64,000 bases of DNA, from assembly GCA_040081265.1 (NCBI GenBank), contig JBEBGV010000001.1, positions 208,515 to 272,514 on the forward strand, read 5' to 3'. Below the pieces are notes generated by a model. It saw only the letters and a program-made list of their open reading frames with translations, had not been told where the DNA came from and searched no databases. Origin of the DNA: JBEBGV01 sp040081265 (GTDB lineage: Bacteria > Acidobacteriota > Vicinamibacteria > Vicinamibacterales > UBA2999). Every line of letters begins with the position of its first letter. Position 1 is the stretch's first letter. Below, in pieces: positions 8,403-16,020 of this stretch. A program made the position numbers and the translations under genes.

Positions 8403-9437
8403 TCAGCCGGGCGCCACGTATCCTCGGCGCGCCCGCACCAGCAGGCTCCCTCCCCGGACGCTGACCCGAATCGTGTGCCACCGGCCGTCCCGCCGGTCGG
8501 GGCTGACATAGCCCAGGGTGTACTGCCGGCTCAATTCGTCCGCAATCCGTGACGTAGCCGCGTCCAGGTCGCCAAACCCTCTGACCACCTCGGTGCGGCC
8601 GCCCGAATCGTCGGTGATTGACCGCAAGGCGTCGGCGTTCACTCGGTCTCCTGGCGGAGAGGGCCACCGACCTTGCCCGCCACCGACGATTTGGGGGAAC
8701 GGAAACGGCACACGTCCTCCAGGACGGCCAGGAACGGGAATGGGAAAGGGAAACCGTGGGGTCGTGCGGGTTGGCGGACGGACGGTCCGCGTGGTCGAGC
8801 TGCCGTCCACACCGAGCGCGTAGACCAGCACTTCGGTCTCCCGAATCATCTGCCGCACCTGTCCCAGGGTCAGCCTGCTGTTGGTGTCGTTGCCGTCTGA
8901 GATCACAAGGAGGGCCTTCTTGCGGTTTGTTCCCATCCCGGCGATCGGCAATGCGTTGGCCAGGGCGTCGTACATGGCGGTCCCGCCTGTGGAGGTTGCG
9001 CGTCGGACCGCCCTCAGGATCGACGTCTTTTCCCGTGTCCACCCCTGCAGAAGGTCAGACGTCGCCGAGAACTGCATGAAGAACACCTCGTCCTCGGGGC
9101 CGAGGAGGCTAATCAGTCGATCGATGGCGCTCCGAGCCGACGCCATCTTGTCCTCTGTCATGCTGCCGCTGACGTCGAGGAGGATCCCGAGGCTGACCGG
9201 TACCCTCTCCGCGGCGAAGTAGGCGATGTCCTGCCGCTGACCGTCATCAAAAACAGCAAAGTCTTCCTGGAGGAGGTCTGGCACAAAGCGGCCGTCGTCA
9301 TCAGTGACGGTGGCGGTGACGTTGATGAGCTCGATGCCTCCGCGAATGGGGCCGTCCTGCGCCCCCAGGACCCCGGAAGCCGGGCCTGCAATGAGGATGG
9401 CGAAGACGAGAGCGAAGGCGGAGGGTCGCAAACGCAT
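8403..9437 (-). CDS. VWFA-related secreted protein
   Basis: Secreted 344-residue protein with a signal peptide (VFAILIAGPASGVLG) and a von Willebrand A domain. The metal-ion adhesion site is complete: DVSGSM (D88), GGTAMYD and ISDGND. An Ig-like strand-rich N-terminal part (IELINVTATVTDDDGRFV) and the overall layout match the VWFA-related family that is abundant in Acidobacteria. A proline/glycine/arginine-rich insert at about residues 212-266 (with FPFPIPVPG) interrupts the domain. A hairpin lies just upstream of the start (9450-9469). Function unknown; probably a protein-binding surface or periplasmic factor. Confidence 0.85.
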   Translation of the reverse strand: MRLRPSAFALVFAILIAGPASGVLGAQDGPIRGGIELINVTATVTDDDGRFVPDLLQEDFAVFDDGQRQDIAYFAAERVPVSLGILLDVSGSMTEDKMASARSAIDRLISLLGPEDEVFFMQFSATSDLLQGWTREKTSILRAVRRATSTGGTAMYDALANALPIAGMGTNRKKALLVISDGNDTNSRLTLGQVRQMIRETEVLVYALGVDGSSTTRTVRPPTRTTPRFPFPIPVPGRPGGRVPFPFPQIVGGGQGRWPSPPGDRVNADALRSITDDSGGRTEVVRGFGDLDAATSRIADELSRQYTLGYVSPDRRDGRWHTIRVSVRGGSLLVRARRGYVAPG

Positions 9438-9449
9438 GAAGCCACCTGC

Positions 9450-9474
9450 GGCAGGGCAAAAGCCCTGCCCTTTT
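9450..9474. promoter_or_regulatory. GC-rich hairpin in VWA gene leader
   Basis: A perfect 8-base-pair stem, GGCAGGGC (9450-9457) with GCCCTGCC (9462-9469), loop AAAA, followed on the plus strand by CTTTTG. On the plus strand it resembles an intrinsic terminator, but no plus-strand gene precedes it. On the minus strand it lies immediately upstream of the VWA ribosome-binding region (AGGTGG), so it may act as an attenuator or mRNA-stabilising structure. Confidence 0.45.
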
Positions 9475-9556
9475 GTCGAAGTGAAACGCGTGTGTCGCGC
9501 CCACCGCCTGTGCCCGACGTGACCGGTTTACAGGTCGATGGCGCCGCTCAAAGAGG

Positions 9557-10105
9557 TCAGGCTTTCAGCCCCTCGGTGAAACGCAAGCCTTCAAGTTCGC
9601 CGACGACCCGAACCGGACGAAAGCCCGCCGCCGTCAGAGCCTCGGCGGCCACGTTCGCCGGTGTTGCGGGAGACGGCCGCAGGAGCGCACCCAGACCGCT
9701 CTTCGGCCCTGGGGTAATGACCACCATCCGTCCACCCGGGCGGAGAACGCGAAGGCACTGCTTCAGCGCATCGACCGACACACCCGGCACGCGCTCACCC
9801 ACCGCCACGCGAATCCCATGGACCACGACGACGTCGAATGACGCATCGGGATAGGGGAGGGCTTCGAGCGAGGTCTCCGAAACGTCAATCAGGGCACCTG
9901 CCCGAGCCGCTGCCGTCCTCGCTCTGGCAGCGCCACTTTCATCTCGAACCGCCACTGCGGCAGAGCCCGAGAGTCCAACCTTGGCCGCGATGGCGCCGGC
10001 CACGTCGGGGTCATCAACCCCAATCTGCAGCAACCGCTCGCCCATGCGTACACCGGTCATCGTGATGGGGAGCGGCTCACGAGCCTTGGTCTTTCGCAAA
10101 AACAT
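9557..10105 (-). CDS. SAM-dependent methyltransferase-like protein
   Basis: A 182-residue protein resembling a class I methyltransferase core: LPYPDASFDVVVVHG corresponds to motif II and LKQCLRVLRPGGRMVVITPG to motif III. The motif I position (RLLQIGVDDPDVAGAI) lacks the usual GxGxG glycine loop, so SAM binding is doubtful and it may be divergent or inactive. ATG 10105 was chosen because upstream codons would enter the divergent inositol-phosphate synthase promoter (33 bases between starts). No partner is evident. Confidence 0.6.
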   Translation of the reverse strand: MFLRKTKAREPLPITMTGVRMGERLLQIGVDDPDVAGAIAAKVGLSGSAAVAVRDESGAARARTAAARAGALIDVSETSLEALPYPDASFDVVVVHGIRVAVGERVPGVSVDALKQCLRVLRPGGRMVVITPGPKSGLGALLRPSPATPANVAAEALTAAGFRPVRVVGELEGLRFTEGLKA

Positions 10106-10123
10106 TACAGAATGTGTGGATGA

Positions 10124-10129
10124 TATGAT
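10124..10129 (+). promoter_or_regulatory. -10-like hexamer, probable leaderless start
   Basis: TATGAT, with TG one base upstream (extended -10 form), ends 8 bases before the GTG start at 10138. There is no Shine-Dalgarno sequence. See the finding on leaderless starts. Confidence 0.5.
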
Positions 10130-10137
10130 GCCTGATT

Positions 10138-11451
10138 GTGACTTCTCCAGCGAACATTGCTCCCGCACGCGGCAAACTGGGCGTGCTGCTCGTAGGTCTC
10201 GGCGCCGTCGCGACCACCACCATTGCCGGCGTCATGGCGATCCGCAAGGGCCTCGCCTCGCCGATTGGCTCGCTCACCCAGATGGGCACCATTCGCCTCG
10301 GTAAGCGAAGCGAAGGCCGCTCTCCCAAGATCAAGGACTTCATCTCGCTGGCCGACCTGAACGACATCGTGTTCGGCGGCTGGGACATCTTCGAAGACGA
10401 CTGCTACGCGGCAGCCAGAACCGCCGGCGTACTCGAGCCGGCCCAGCTCGACCAGATTCGCGCCGAGCTCGAAGCCATCCGGCCGATGCCGGCTGTTTTC
10501 GACCAGCGTTACGTCAAGCGGCTGCAGGGGCCCAACGTCAAGAAGGGCAAGAACAAGATGGACCTGGCCGAGCAGGTCATTGCCGATATCCGAGCCTTCA
10601 AGGCGAAGCACGGCTGCGACCGGCTCGTGATGGTGTGGACCGGCAGTACGGAAGTCTTCATGAAGGAAGGCCCCGTGCACGCGACGATCGCCTCCTTTGA
10701 GAAGGGGCTCGAGGCCAGTGACGACGCCATTCCATCGAGCATGGTGTACGCCTACGCTGCGCTGCGCGAGGGGATTCCATTTGCGAACGCGGCGCCGAAC
10801 CTGACCGCCGATGTACCGGCGATGCTGCAGCTGGCGGCGAAGAACGGTTCGCCGCTGGCCGGCAACGACATGAAGACGGGCCAGACGCTCATCAAGACCG
10901 TCATTGCCCCCGGTCTCAAGGCCCGCCTGCTCGGGGTCAAGGGCTGGTACTCGACCAATATTCTCGGCAACCGCGACGGCGAAGTCCTCGACGATCCGGA
11001 ATCGTTCAAGACCAAGGAAGAGAGCAAGAAATCGGCGCTGGACTACATTTTCCAGCCCCACCTCTACCCGGAGTTGTATGGCGATCTCACCCACGTGGTA
11101 CGTATCAACTACTACCCGCCGCGTGGTGACAACAAGGAAGGCTGGGACAACATCGATCTGATCGGGTGGCTTGGCTATCCGATGCAGCTGAAGATCAACT
11201 TCCTGTGCCGCGACAGCATCCTGGCTGCGCCGATCGTGCTCGATACCGCGCTCTTCCTCGACCTGGCCCGGCGCGCTGGCCTGTCCGGCATTCAGGAATG
11301 GCTGTCGTTCTACTACAAGGCGCCGATGCACGCCCCGGAGGTCTATCCGGAGCACGACCTCTTCATTCAGCTCATGAAGTTGAAGAACACGCTGCGCTAT
11401 CTGCAGGGTGAGGAACTCATCACCCACCTCGGTCGCGAGTACTACGACTGA
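10138..11451 (+). CDS. ino1: myo-Inositol-1-phosphate synthase
   Basis: Converts glucose 6-phosphate to 1L-myo-inositol 1-phosphate using bound NAD; cytosolic. The 437-residue protein opens with the Rossmann motif VLLVGLGAVATTTIAG and carries SPIGSLTQMG, the NAD/substrate-binding GSPLAGNDMKTGQT, KGWYSTNILGNRDG and SKKSALDYIF segments diagnostic of the family. Length agrees with bacterial/archaeal-type enzymes. The start is GTG with an adjacent -10-like element. Inositol phosphate could feed inositol lipids or compatible solutes; no downstream inositol enzyme is visible here. The next gene starts 27 bases after the stop. Confidence 0.95.
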   Translation: MTSPANIAPARGKLGVLLVGLGAVATTTIAGVMAIRKGLASPIGSLTQMGTIRLGKRSEGRSPKIKDFISLADLNDIVFGGWDIFEDDCYAAARTAGVLEPAQLDQIRAELEAIRPMPAVFDQRYVKRLQGPNVKKGKNKMDLAEQVIADIRAFKAKHGCDRLVMVWTGSTEVFMKEGPVHATIASFEKGLEASDDAIPSSMVYAYAALREGIPFANAAPNLTADVPAMLQLAAKNGSPLAGNDMKTGQTLIKTVIAPGLKARLLGVKGWYSTNILGNRDGEVLDDPESFKTKEESKKSALDYIFQPHLYPELYGDLTHVVRINYYPPRGDNKEGWDNIDLIGWLGYPMQLKINFLCRDSILAAPIVLDTALFLDLARRAGLSGIQEWLSFYYKAPMHAPEVYPEHDLFIQLMKLKNTLRYLQGEELITHLGREYYD

Positions 11452-11478
11452 GTCGGTATCACACGCCTGGGCAGCGCA

Positions 11479-11967
11479 ATGCTTGTGCCGGCACTCCTCG
11501 GCGGCCTGTTTGTGGGGGTGCTTTCCGCGCTCCCGTTCGTCAGCGTCGCCAACTGCTGCTGCATCTGGATCTTCACGGGCGGTCTGTTGTCAGCGTGGCT
11601 GCTGCAGCAGAATGAGCAGCAGCCGATAGGCGCAGGCCGCGGCGCGTTCGCCGGGTTCTCGGCTGGAGCGATCGGCGCCTTCGTCTGGCTCATCGTGACG
11701 GTGGCGCTCGATCCCATCGTCGCGCCATTCCAACAGCAGATGCTGGCGAGCCTCGCACCCAATGCGAGCGACCTGCCCCCTGAAGTGCAGTCGGCGTTCG
11801 AGTCGCTGTCGGAGCCCGGGTCTGCCGCCGTTCGGTTTGCGGTTGGCTTTGTTGCGCAGGGATTCACCGGCGCCGTCTTTTCGACGCTCGGCGGCCTCGT
11901 CGGCAGCAACATCTTCCGCCCCCCGAACGCGCCAGTCACTCCACCGCCACTGCCGCCGGTTTCGTGA
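11479..11967 (+). CDS. Small integral membrane protein with NCCC motif
   Basis: A 162-residue hydrophobic protein with about four transmembrane segments: residues 3-22, 28-43, 54-80 (glycine/alanine-rich) and a C-terminal hairpin around 118-148. The segment VSVANCCCIWIFTGGLLSAW contains three consecutive cysteines and is conserved-looking. The C-terminal tail is proline-rich. I recognise the general style from acidobacterial genomes but not a characterised function. It starts 27 bases after the inositol-phosphate synthase stop and is probably co-transcribed with it. Confidence 0.65.
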   Translation: MLVPALLGGLFVGVLSALPFVSVANCCCIWIFTGGLLSAWLLQQNEQQPIGAGRGAFAGFSAGAIGAFVWLIVTVALDPIVAPFQQQMLASLAPNASDLPPEVQSAFESLSEPGSAAVRFAVGFVAQGFTGAVFSTLGGLVGSNIFRPPNAPVTPPPLPPVS

Positions 11968-12043
11968 ACGCTGCTGGCATCCGCGCAGCGTTCGCCGTTG
12001 CACCGTTGGGATCCGATTCGTCTGCCCGTGCACTCCGGCACCG

Positions 12044-13342
12044 ATGAAGAAGCCGCTGTCTGACCGTCGCCCGTGGCTGGCGGTGGCGCGGGCGTATGGT
12101 CGAGCATTCTGGACCCGCAACCATCTGCCGCCGGGCGATCTCGTTGACATCGACGAACAGGAACGCCGACGGCGAACGATGCTCCTCGACCGCGCCGCGC
12201 GCTACGGTCCTGTGTTCAAAGGGCTGATGGAGCGCCGGCTGACGGTCTGCGTGGTCGGTCACGAGCGGGGTCGGCGGTTACTCAAGGACCACGCAGCGGA
12301 TCTTCGCCCGGTGACGATTCAGCTCGAGTCGTTGTTTCCCAACGGCTTCATGCGTGGGATGCAGGGCGAGGTCCACCGTGACTATCGCAGAGCCCTGGTA
12401 CACGGGATCGGTGCGCTTGATTTCGATGTCCTGACGCCACGAATCGAGGGGTGCGCCGACGCGGCGCTGGCGGCCTATGCGGACGCTCCGGCACCAGCCT
12501 CGCCTCAGGCCTGGGCGGGCACGCTGGCCCAGATCGCCGCCAGTGCACTGATCACGATCTTCTTCGGACCTGACCCCGCCCATCCAGCGCACGCACGCCT
12601 CCTTGCCGCCTACCATCGGCTCGGACCGCATGGTGTCGTGTGGACCATCTCAACGCGCCAGGTCGAGGCGTATCAGGCGCTGTGCGCAGAACTCGCTGCC
12701 CTTGACGTTGACGCCGGTGGTTTGCTGGGCCACCTGCGGGCACAGGGCAACGTGGATGACACGCTGCTCGGCAACCTGGTGTACATGGTGGAACTGGGCC
12801 GCTATGACTTGCGTGGTCTGCTGCGCTGGATCTCGCGTTATGCCGCAGACCATCCCGCCTGGCTCGAGCGTATCGCGATGGAGGCCGCAGGCCATGCTGG
12901 TGCGGTCAGCGGGAAGTCCGTCGCAGAAGCGTTCGTACTCGAGACGCTGCGCATGGACCAGAGCGAACGGTTGATGCGTGACGTTCGGCGCGAGTTCGTC
13001 TTCGACGGGTGGCTGGTTCCCCGGGGTTCGTTGGTGCGGGTGTGCATGTGGGAAGCACACAAAGAGCCACAGTCCTTTCGGCAGCCGTTCGTGTTCGACC
13101 CGGCGCGATTTCTTGGTGACGGCCTTGCGACAGACCGATTTTCGCCATTCGGCCTCGATCATCACCACTGCCCGCTGGCCGGCCCGTCGGTTGAAGTCGC
13201 GGTCGCCTTCCTGCGCGCGCTGGCGCGCAATTACGTTGTCGACGGTCGCAATTTCGAACCGGCCGTGCGCGGACCCTATCACTGGGAGCCATCCACGAAG
13301 TTCGAAGTCACCTTGAAGCGCAACGGCGGGTCGGCTCATTGA
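12044..13342 (+). CDS. Atypical cytochrome P450
   Basis: A 432-residue soluble haem monooxygenase-like protein. The K-helix ExxR is present (ETLR, E300-R303), as is the PERF-region FDPARFL and the haem loop FSPFGLDHHHCPLAG with Cys376. Two features are atypical: the I-helix (LVYMVELGRYDLRGLL, about 245-260) lacks the acid-threonine pair that activates oxygen, and the haem loop lacks the Gly four residues before Cys and at Cys+2. The start at ATG 12044 leaves 76 bases after the previous gene. Its stop (TGA) overlaps the TTG start of the carrier-protein enzyme, so the two are translationally coupled and the P450 probably acts on a carrier-bound substrate. No ferredoxin or reductase is nearby. 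Confidence 0.85.
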   Translation: MKKPLSDRRPWLAVARAYGRAFWTRNHLPPGDLVDIDEQERRRRTMLLDRAARYGPVFKGLMERRLTVCVVGHERGRRLLKDHAADLRPVTIQLESLFPNGFMRGMQGEVHRDYRRALVHGIGALDFDVLTPRIEGCADAALAAYADAPAPASPQAWAGTLAQIAASALITIFFGPDPAHPAHARLLAAYHRLGPHGVVWTISTRQVEAYQALCAELAALDVDAGGLLGHLRAQGNVDDTLLGNLVYMVELGRYDLRGLLRWISRYAADHPAWLERIAMEAAGHAGAVSGKSVAEAFVLETLRMDQSERLMRDVRREFVFDGWLVPRGSLVRVCMWEAHKEPQSFRQPFVFDPARFLGDGLATDRFSPFGLDHHHCPLAGPSVEVAVAFLRALARNYVVDGRNFEPAVRGPYHWEPSTKFEVTLKRNGGSAH

Positions 13343-15999
13343 ACGAACGTCCGGACCACATCGTCGCCTGCTTTGCGGAACGAGTCGCAGAGGCGCCTGG
13401 GGCCGTGGCGGTCGTGGACGAGGACGGTGCCACCTCGTACGCCGCACTCGCCGCGCGCGCCGACGCCGTGGCTCGACACCTGCTCTCGGAAGGGCTCGTA
13501 GCCGGACAGCCGGTGGGCGTCTGGATGCGCCGCCGCGCCGAGCTGGTGGCCGTCCTGCTGGGCGTGATGAAGGCCGGGGGCGCTTATGTGCCCTGCGATC
13601 CCGAGGATCCGCCCGACCGCGTGCGCCGCATGCTCGACTCATGCGGCAGCGCGCTCGTCGTCGGCGATCCAGCGCTGCTGGAGGCATTGCAGGCGGAGTG
13701 CGTCACAGCCGCCGGTACCTCGCCGCGCGGGCTCGACCCGGACACCATCCCCGCGCTTCCTGTCGGCGTCGCACCGGTGCTCTGTGCCGAAGGAGGCTCG
13801 CGGCTCGCCTATCTACTGTTCACGTCGGGCAGCACCGGTGATCCGAAAGCCGTCGAGGTCGAGCACCGGCAGGTGCTGGCGCTGCTGCGATCGGCGTGCG
13901 AGCTGCTGGGATTCGGTCCTCGTGACCGCTATCTGGCCGCGTCGACTATTGCCTTCGACGCCTCGATTACCGAGTTGTTCCTGCCCCTGGTCACGGGCGC
14001 CAGCCTGTTGCTGCGTGACCGAGGCATCCTGTTGGAGCCACGACGCCTCGCCCAGGAGGTGCGCGATTGCGGCGTGACCGTGGTGCAGACGGGACCCTCG
14101 GTGTGGTCCGTCATACTGGCCGAGGTACCCGACTTTCCGCGCGTGCGTGTCGCGATCACGCACGGCGAGGCGGTATCGCCAGAGCTGGCGCGACGCTTGT
14201 GCACATACGGAGAGGAGGTCTGGAACCTCTACGGTCCCACTGAAACGACCGTGTGGGCGACGGGTTTCCGGCTCTCACCCGACGCCGGTGCGACGCTGTC
14301 ACCGATGTCGGCGCCCATCGGACGGCCGCTGGCTCATGTGCGCGCCCACGTCGTCGATGAGCACGGCAAAGCCGTTCCAGACGGGACCGAAGGGGAGTTG
14401 TGGCTCGGCGGGCCGAGCGTCGCGCGCGGTTACCGCGACAACGATGCACTGACGCGTGAGCGCTTCGTCGAGTTCGGCGGGGAGCGTGTGTACCGCAGCG
14501 GTGATGTCGTCGTCCGCGACGTCCACGGCGTCCTGCACTACTTCGGCCGCAACGACGACCAGATGAAGGTGCGCGGCATTCGTGTCGAGCCGAGCGAGGT
14601 CGAGGCCGCGATCCTGCGCGACTCGCGGGTGGCGCACGCAGCGGCAACCTGGTTTCCGACACCGGGCGGCACCAGGGCCATCGTGGCCGCGGTGGTGCTT
14701 CGCCCCGGCGTAACCTGTCGAGCGAAAGACCTGCACGAGAATCTGGCGACGCGCCTGCCCGCACCGATGATCCCGGCACGGTTCGTGTTCTTGACCGACC
14801 TGCCGTTGACGACCAGCGGCAAAGTAGATCGCAAGGCTATCAGGCAGCGTGCAAGCGCTTCCGGAGGAGAGGCGACGCCCGGACTGTCGAACGAAGGGAC
14901 TCAGCAGCAGCCACCAAGCCGCATACTGACCGGCACCGAGCGTGTAGTGAGTGGCGTATGGCGGCGTCTGCTCGGCGTGGAATCAGTCGAGGCCGACGAT
15001 CACTTCTTCACGGTCGGTGGTGATTCGCTGACCGCGGTGCAGATGATGGTCGAGCTCGAAGGGCGGTTTGGTCTCGTTCTGCCCGTTCACCTCGCGTTTG
15101 AGGCGCCGACCCTTGAAACTCTGTCCGCGCGCATCGACGCTCAGCTCGAGCTGAGTGACGACGAAATCATCAATGACTTCGTCTATCCGCTGGTGCCTTC
15201 CGGAAGTGGTCCGCCGATGTTTTTCAGCGGCGTCGACTTGTCACTGGCGCGTCGCGGACTCTGGACGGTGCCCTGCCCGTTGTTCGCGATCACGAACTGG
15301 GCAAAAGGCAGTGGATTCGTCCGCATGAAGTCGATCGAGGGCGTGGCGGCATCGCACCTGGCGCGCGTTCGCGGTGTCCAGCCGCATGGGCCGTATCGGT
15401 TTGGCGGTTACTCGCTCGGCGGGTTGATCGCGCTAGAGATGGCGCACCAGGTACGCGCCGCCGGTGAAGAGGTCGAGTTGCTGTTTCTGCTCGACCCGAT
15501 GGCCCCGCTCGCTGTGGTCACGCCGGGCGCTGAACGCGCGCCGGCGCTCACGCGTCCCTCACTGGCGTTCCGGGTCGCCCGTCGAGTGTCGCGAGTGGCG
15601 AAGGGGCCAGGAGCTGCAGGATGGCCGCGCTGGTTTGGGTTGATGGCACCTGTCCATCTGAGCGAGATCGTCGGGTGGTACCGTTATCTGGCGGTTCACT
15701 ATTATCTGCGACACCCGAACCCGGTCTGGCGTGCACTCTTCCCAGCCAACCGCTGGCGGGCGTTCTGGGTCGCCGCACGACGGATGGTCTGGTGGTATTC
15801 GGCGCGCCCGTACGACGGTCGTGTGCTGGCGGTGTTCTGTGAGCAGGGCGAGCGTGGGCAGGTATGGGAATCCCTGCTCGGAAAGGAAGCTACGCGGCTC
15901 TCGCTGGACGCTCCCCACCTGGAGTTGTTCCAGGAACCGGCAATCGGTCAATGGATGAAGTGGTTGTCCGAGTTCGTCACCGATCACGGCGTGCAATAG
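13339..15999 (+). CDS. NRPS-like enzyme: adenylation-carrier-thioesterase
   Basis: An 886-residue stand-alone module. Adenylation domain at about 1-510: core A3 (LLFTSGSTGDPK, 159-170), A4 FDAS (206-209), A5 NLYGPTETT (296-304), A7/A8 YRSGDVV and GRNDDQMKVRG, A10 TTSGKVDRKA with Lys495. Carrier domain at about 525-605 with phosphopantetheine serine 563 (FFTVGGDSLTAVQ). Thioesterase at about 615-886 with GYSLGG (Ser692), candidate Asp720 and His860. There is no condensation domain, so it should activate and release one acyl unit or join two of them at the thioesterase. Start TTG 13339 overlaps the P450 stop. Substrate unknown. Confidence 0.88.
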   Translation: MNERPDHIVACFAERVAEAPGAVAVVDEDGATSYAALAARADAVARHLLSEGLVAGQPVGVWMRRRAELVAVLLGVMKAGGAYVPCDPEDPPDRVRRMLDSCGSALVVGDPALLEALQAECVTAAGTSPRGLDPDTIPALPVGVAPVLCAEGGSRLAYLLFTSGSTGDPKAVEVEHRQVLALLRSACELLGFGPRDRYLAASTIAFDASITELFLPLVTGASLLLRDRGILLEPRRLAQEVRDCGVTVVQTGPSVWSVILAEVPDFPRVRVAITHGEAVSPELARRLCTYGEEVWNLYGPTETTVWATGFRLSPDAGATLSPMSAPIGRPLAHVRAHVVDEHGKAVPDGTEGELWLGGPSVARGYRDNDALTRERFVEFGGERVYRSGDVVVRDVHGVLHYFGRNDDQMKVRGIRVEPSEVEAAILRDSRVAHAAATWFPTPGGTRAIVAAVVLRPGVTCRAKDLHENLATRLPAPMIPARFVFLTDLPLTTSGKVDRKAIRQRASASGGEATPGLSNEGTQQQPPSRILTGTERVVSGVWRRLLGVESVEADDHFFTVGGDSLTAVQMMVELEGRFGLVLPVHLAFEAPTLETLSARIDAQLELSDDEIINDFVYPLVPSGSGPPMFFSGVDLSLARRGLWTVPCPLFAITNWAKGSGFVRMKSIEGVAASHLARVRGVQPHGPYRFGGYSLGGLIALEMAHQVRAAGEEVELLFLLDPMAPLAVVTPGAERAPALTRPSLAFRVARRVSRVAKGPGAAGWPRWFGLMAPVHLSEIVGWYRYLAVHYYLRHPNPVWRALFPANRWRAFWVAARRMVWWYSARPYDGRVLAVFCEQGERGQVWESLLGKEATRLSLDAPHLELFQEPAIGQWMKWLSEFVTDHGVQ

Positions 16000-16006
16000 C
16001 CCGTTG

Positions 16007-16012
16007 TATGCT
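16007..16012 (+). promoter_or_regulatory. -10-like hexamer, probable leaderless start
   Basis: TATGCT ends 8 bases before the acetyl-CoA synthetase ATG. The surrounding sequence (TTGTAT, then CGGCT before the ATG) closely resembles that in front of tyrS at 61685. No Shine-Dalgarno is visible. Confidence 0.45.
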
Positions 16013-16020
16013 GTCGGCTC

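Noticed and set aside
10105..11427. Minus-strand open frame of 440 codons opposite inositol-phosphate synthase
   Set aside because: Antisense shadow of a secure gene; no signature and unlikely composition.
13339..15999. Full non-ribosomal peptide synthetase
   Set aside because: No condensation domain (HHxxxDG) and only one carrier; it is a single A-PCP-TE unit.
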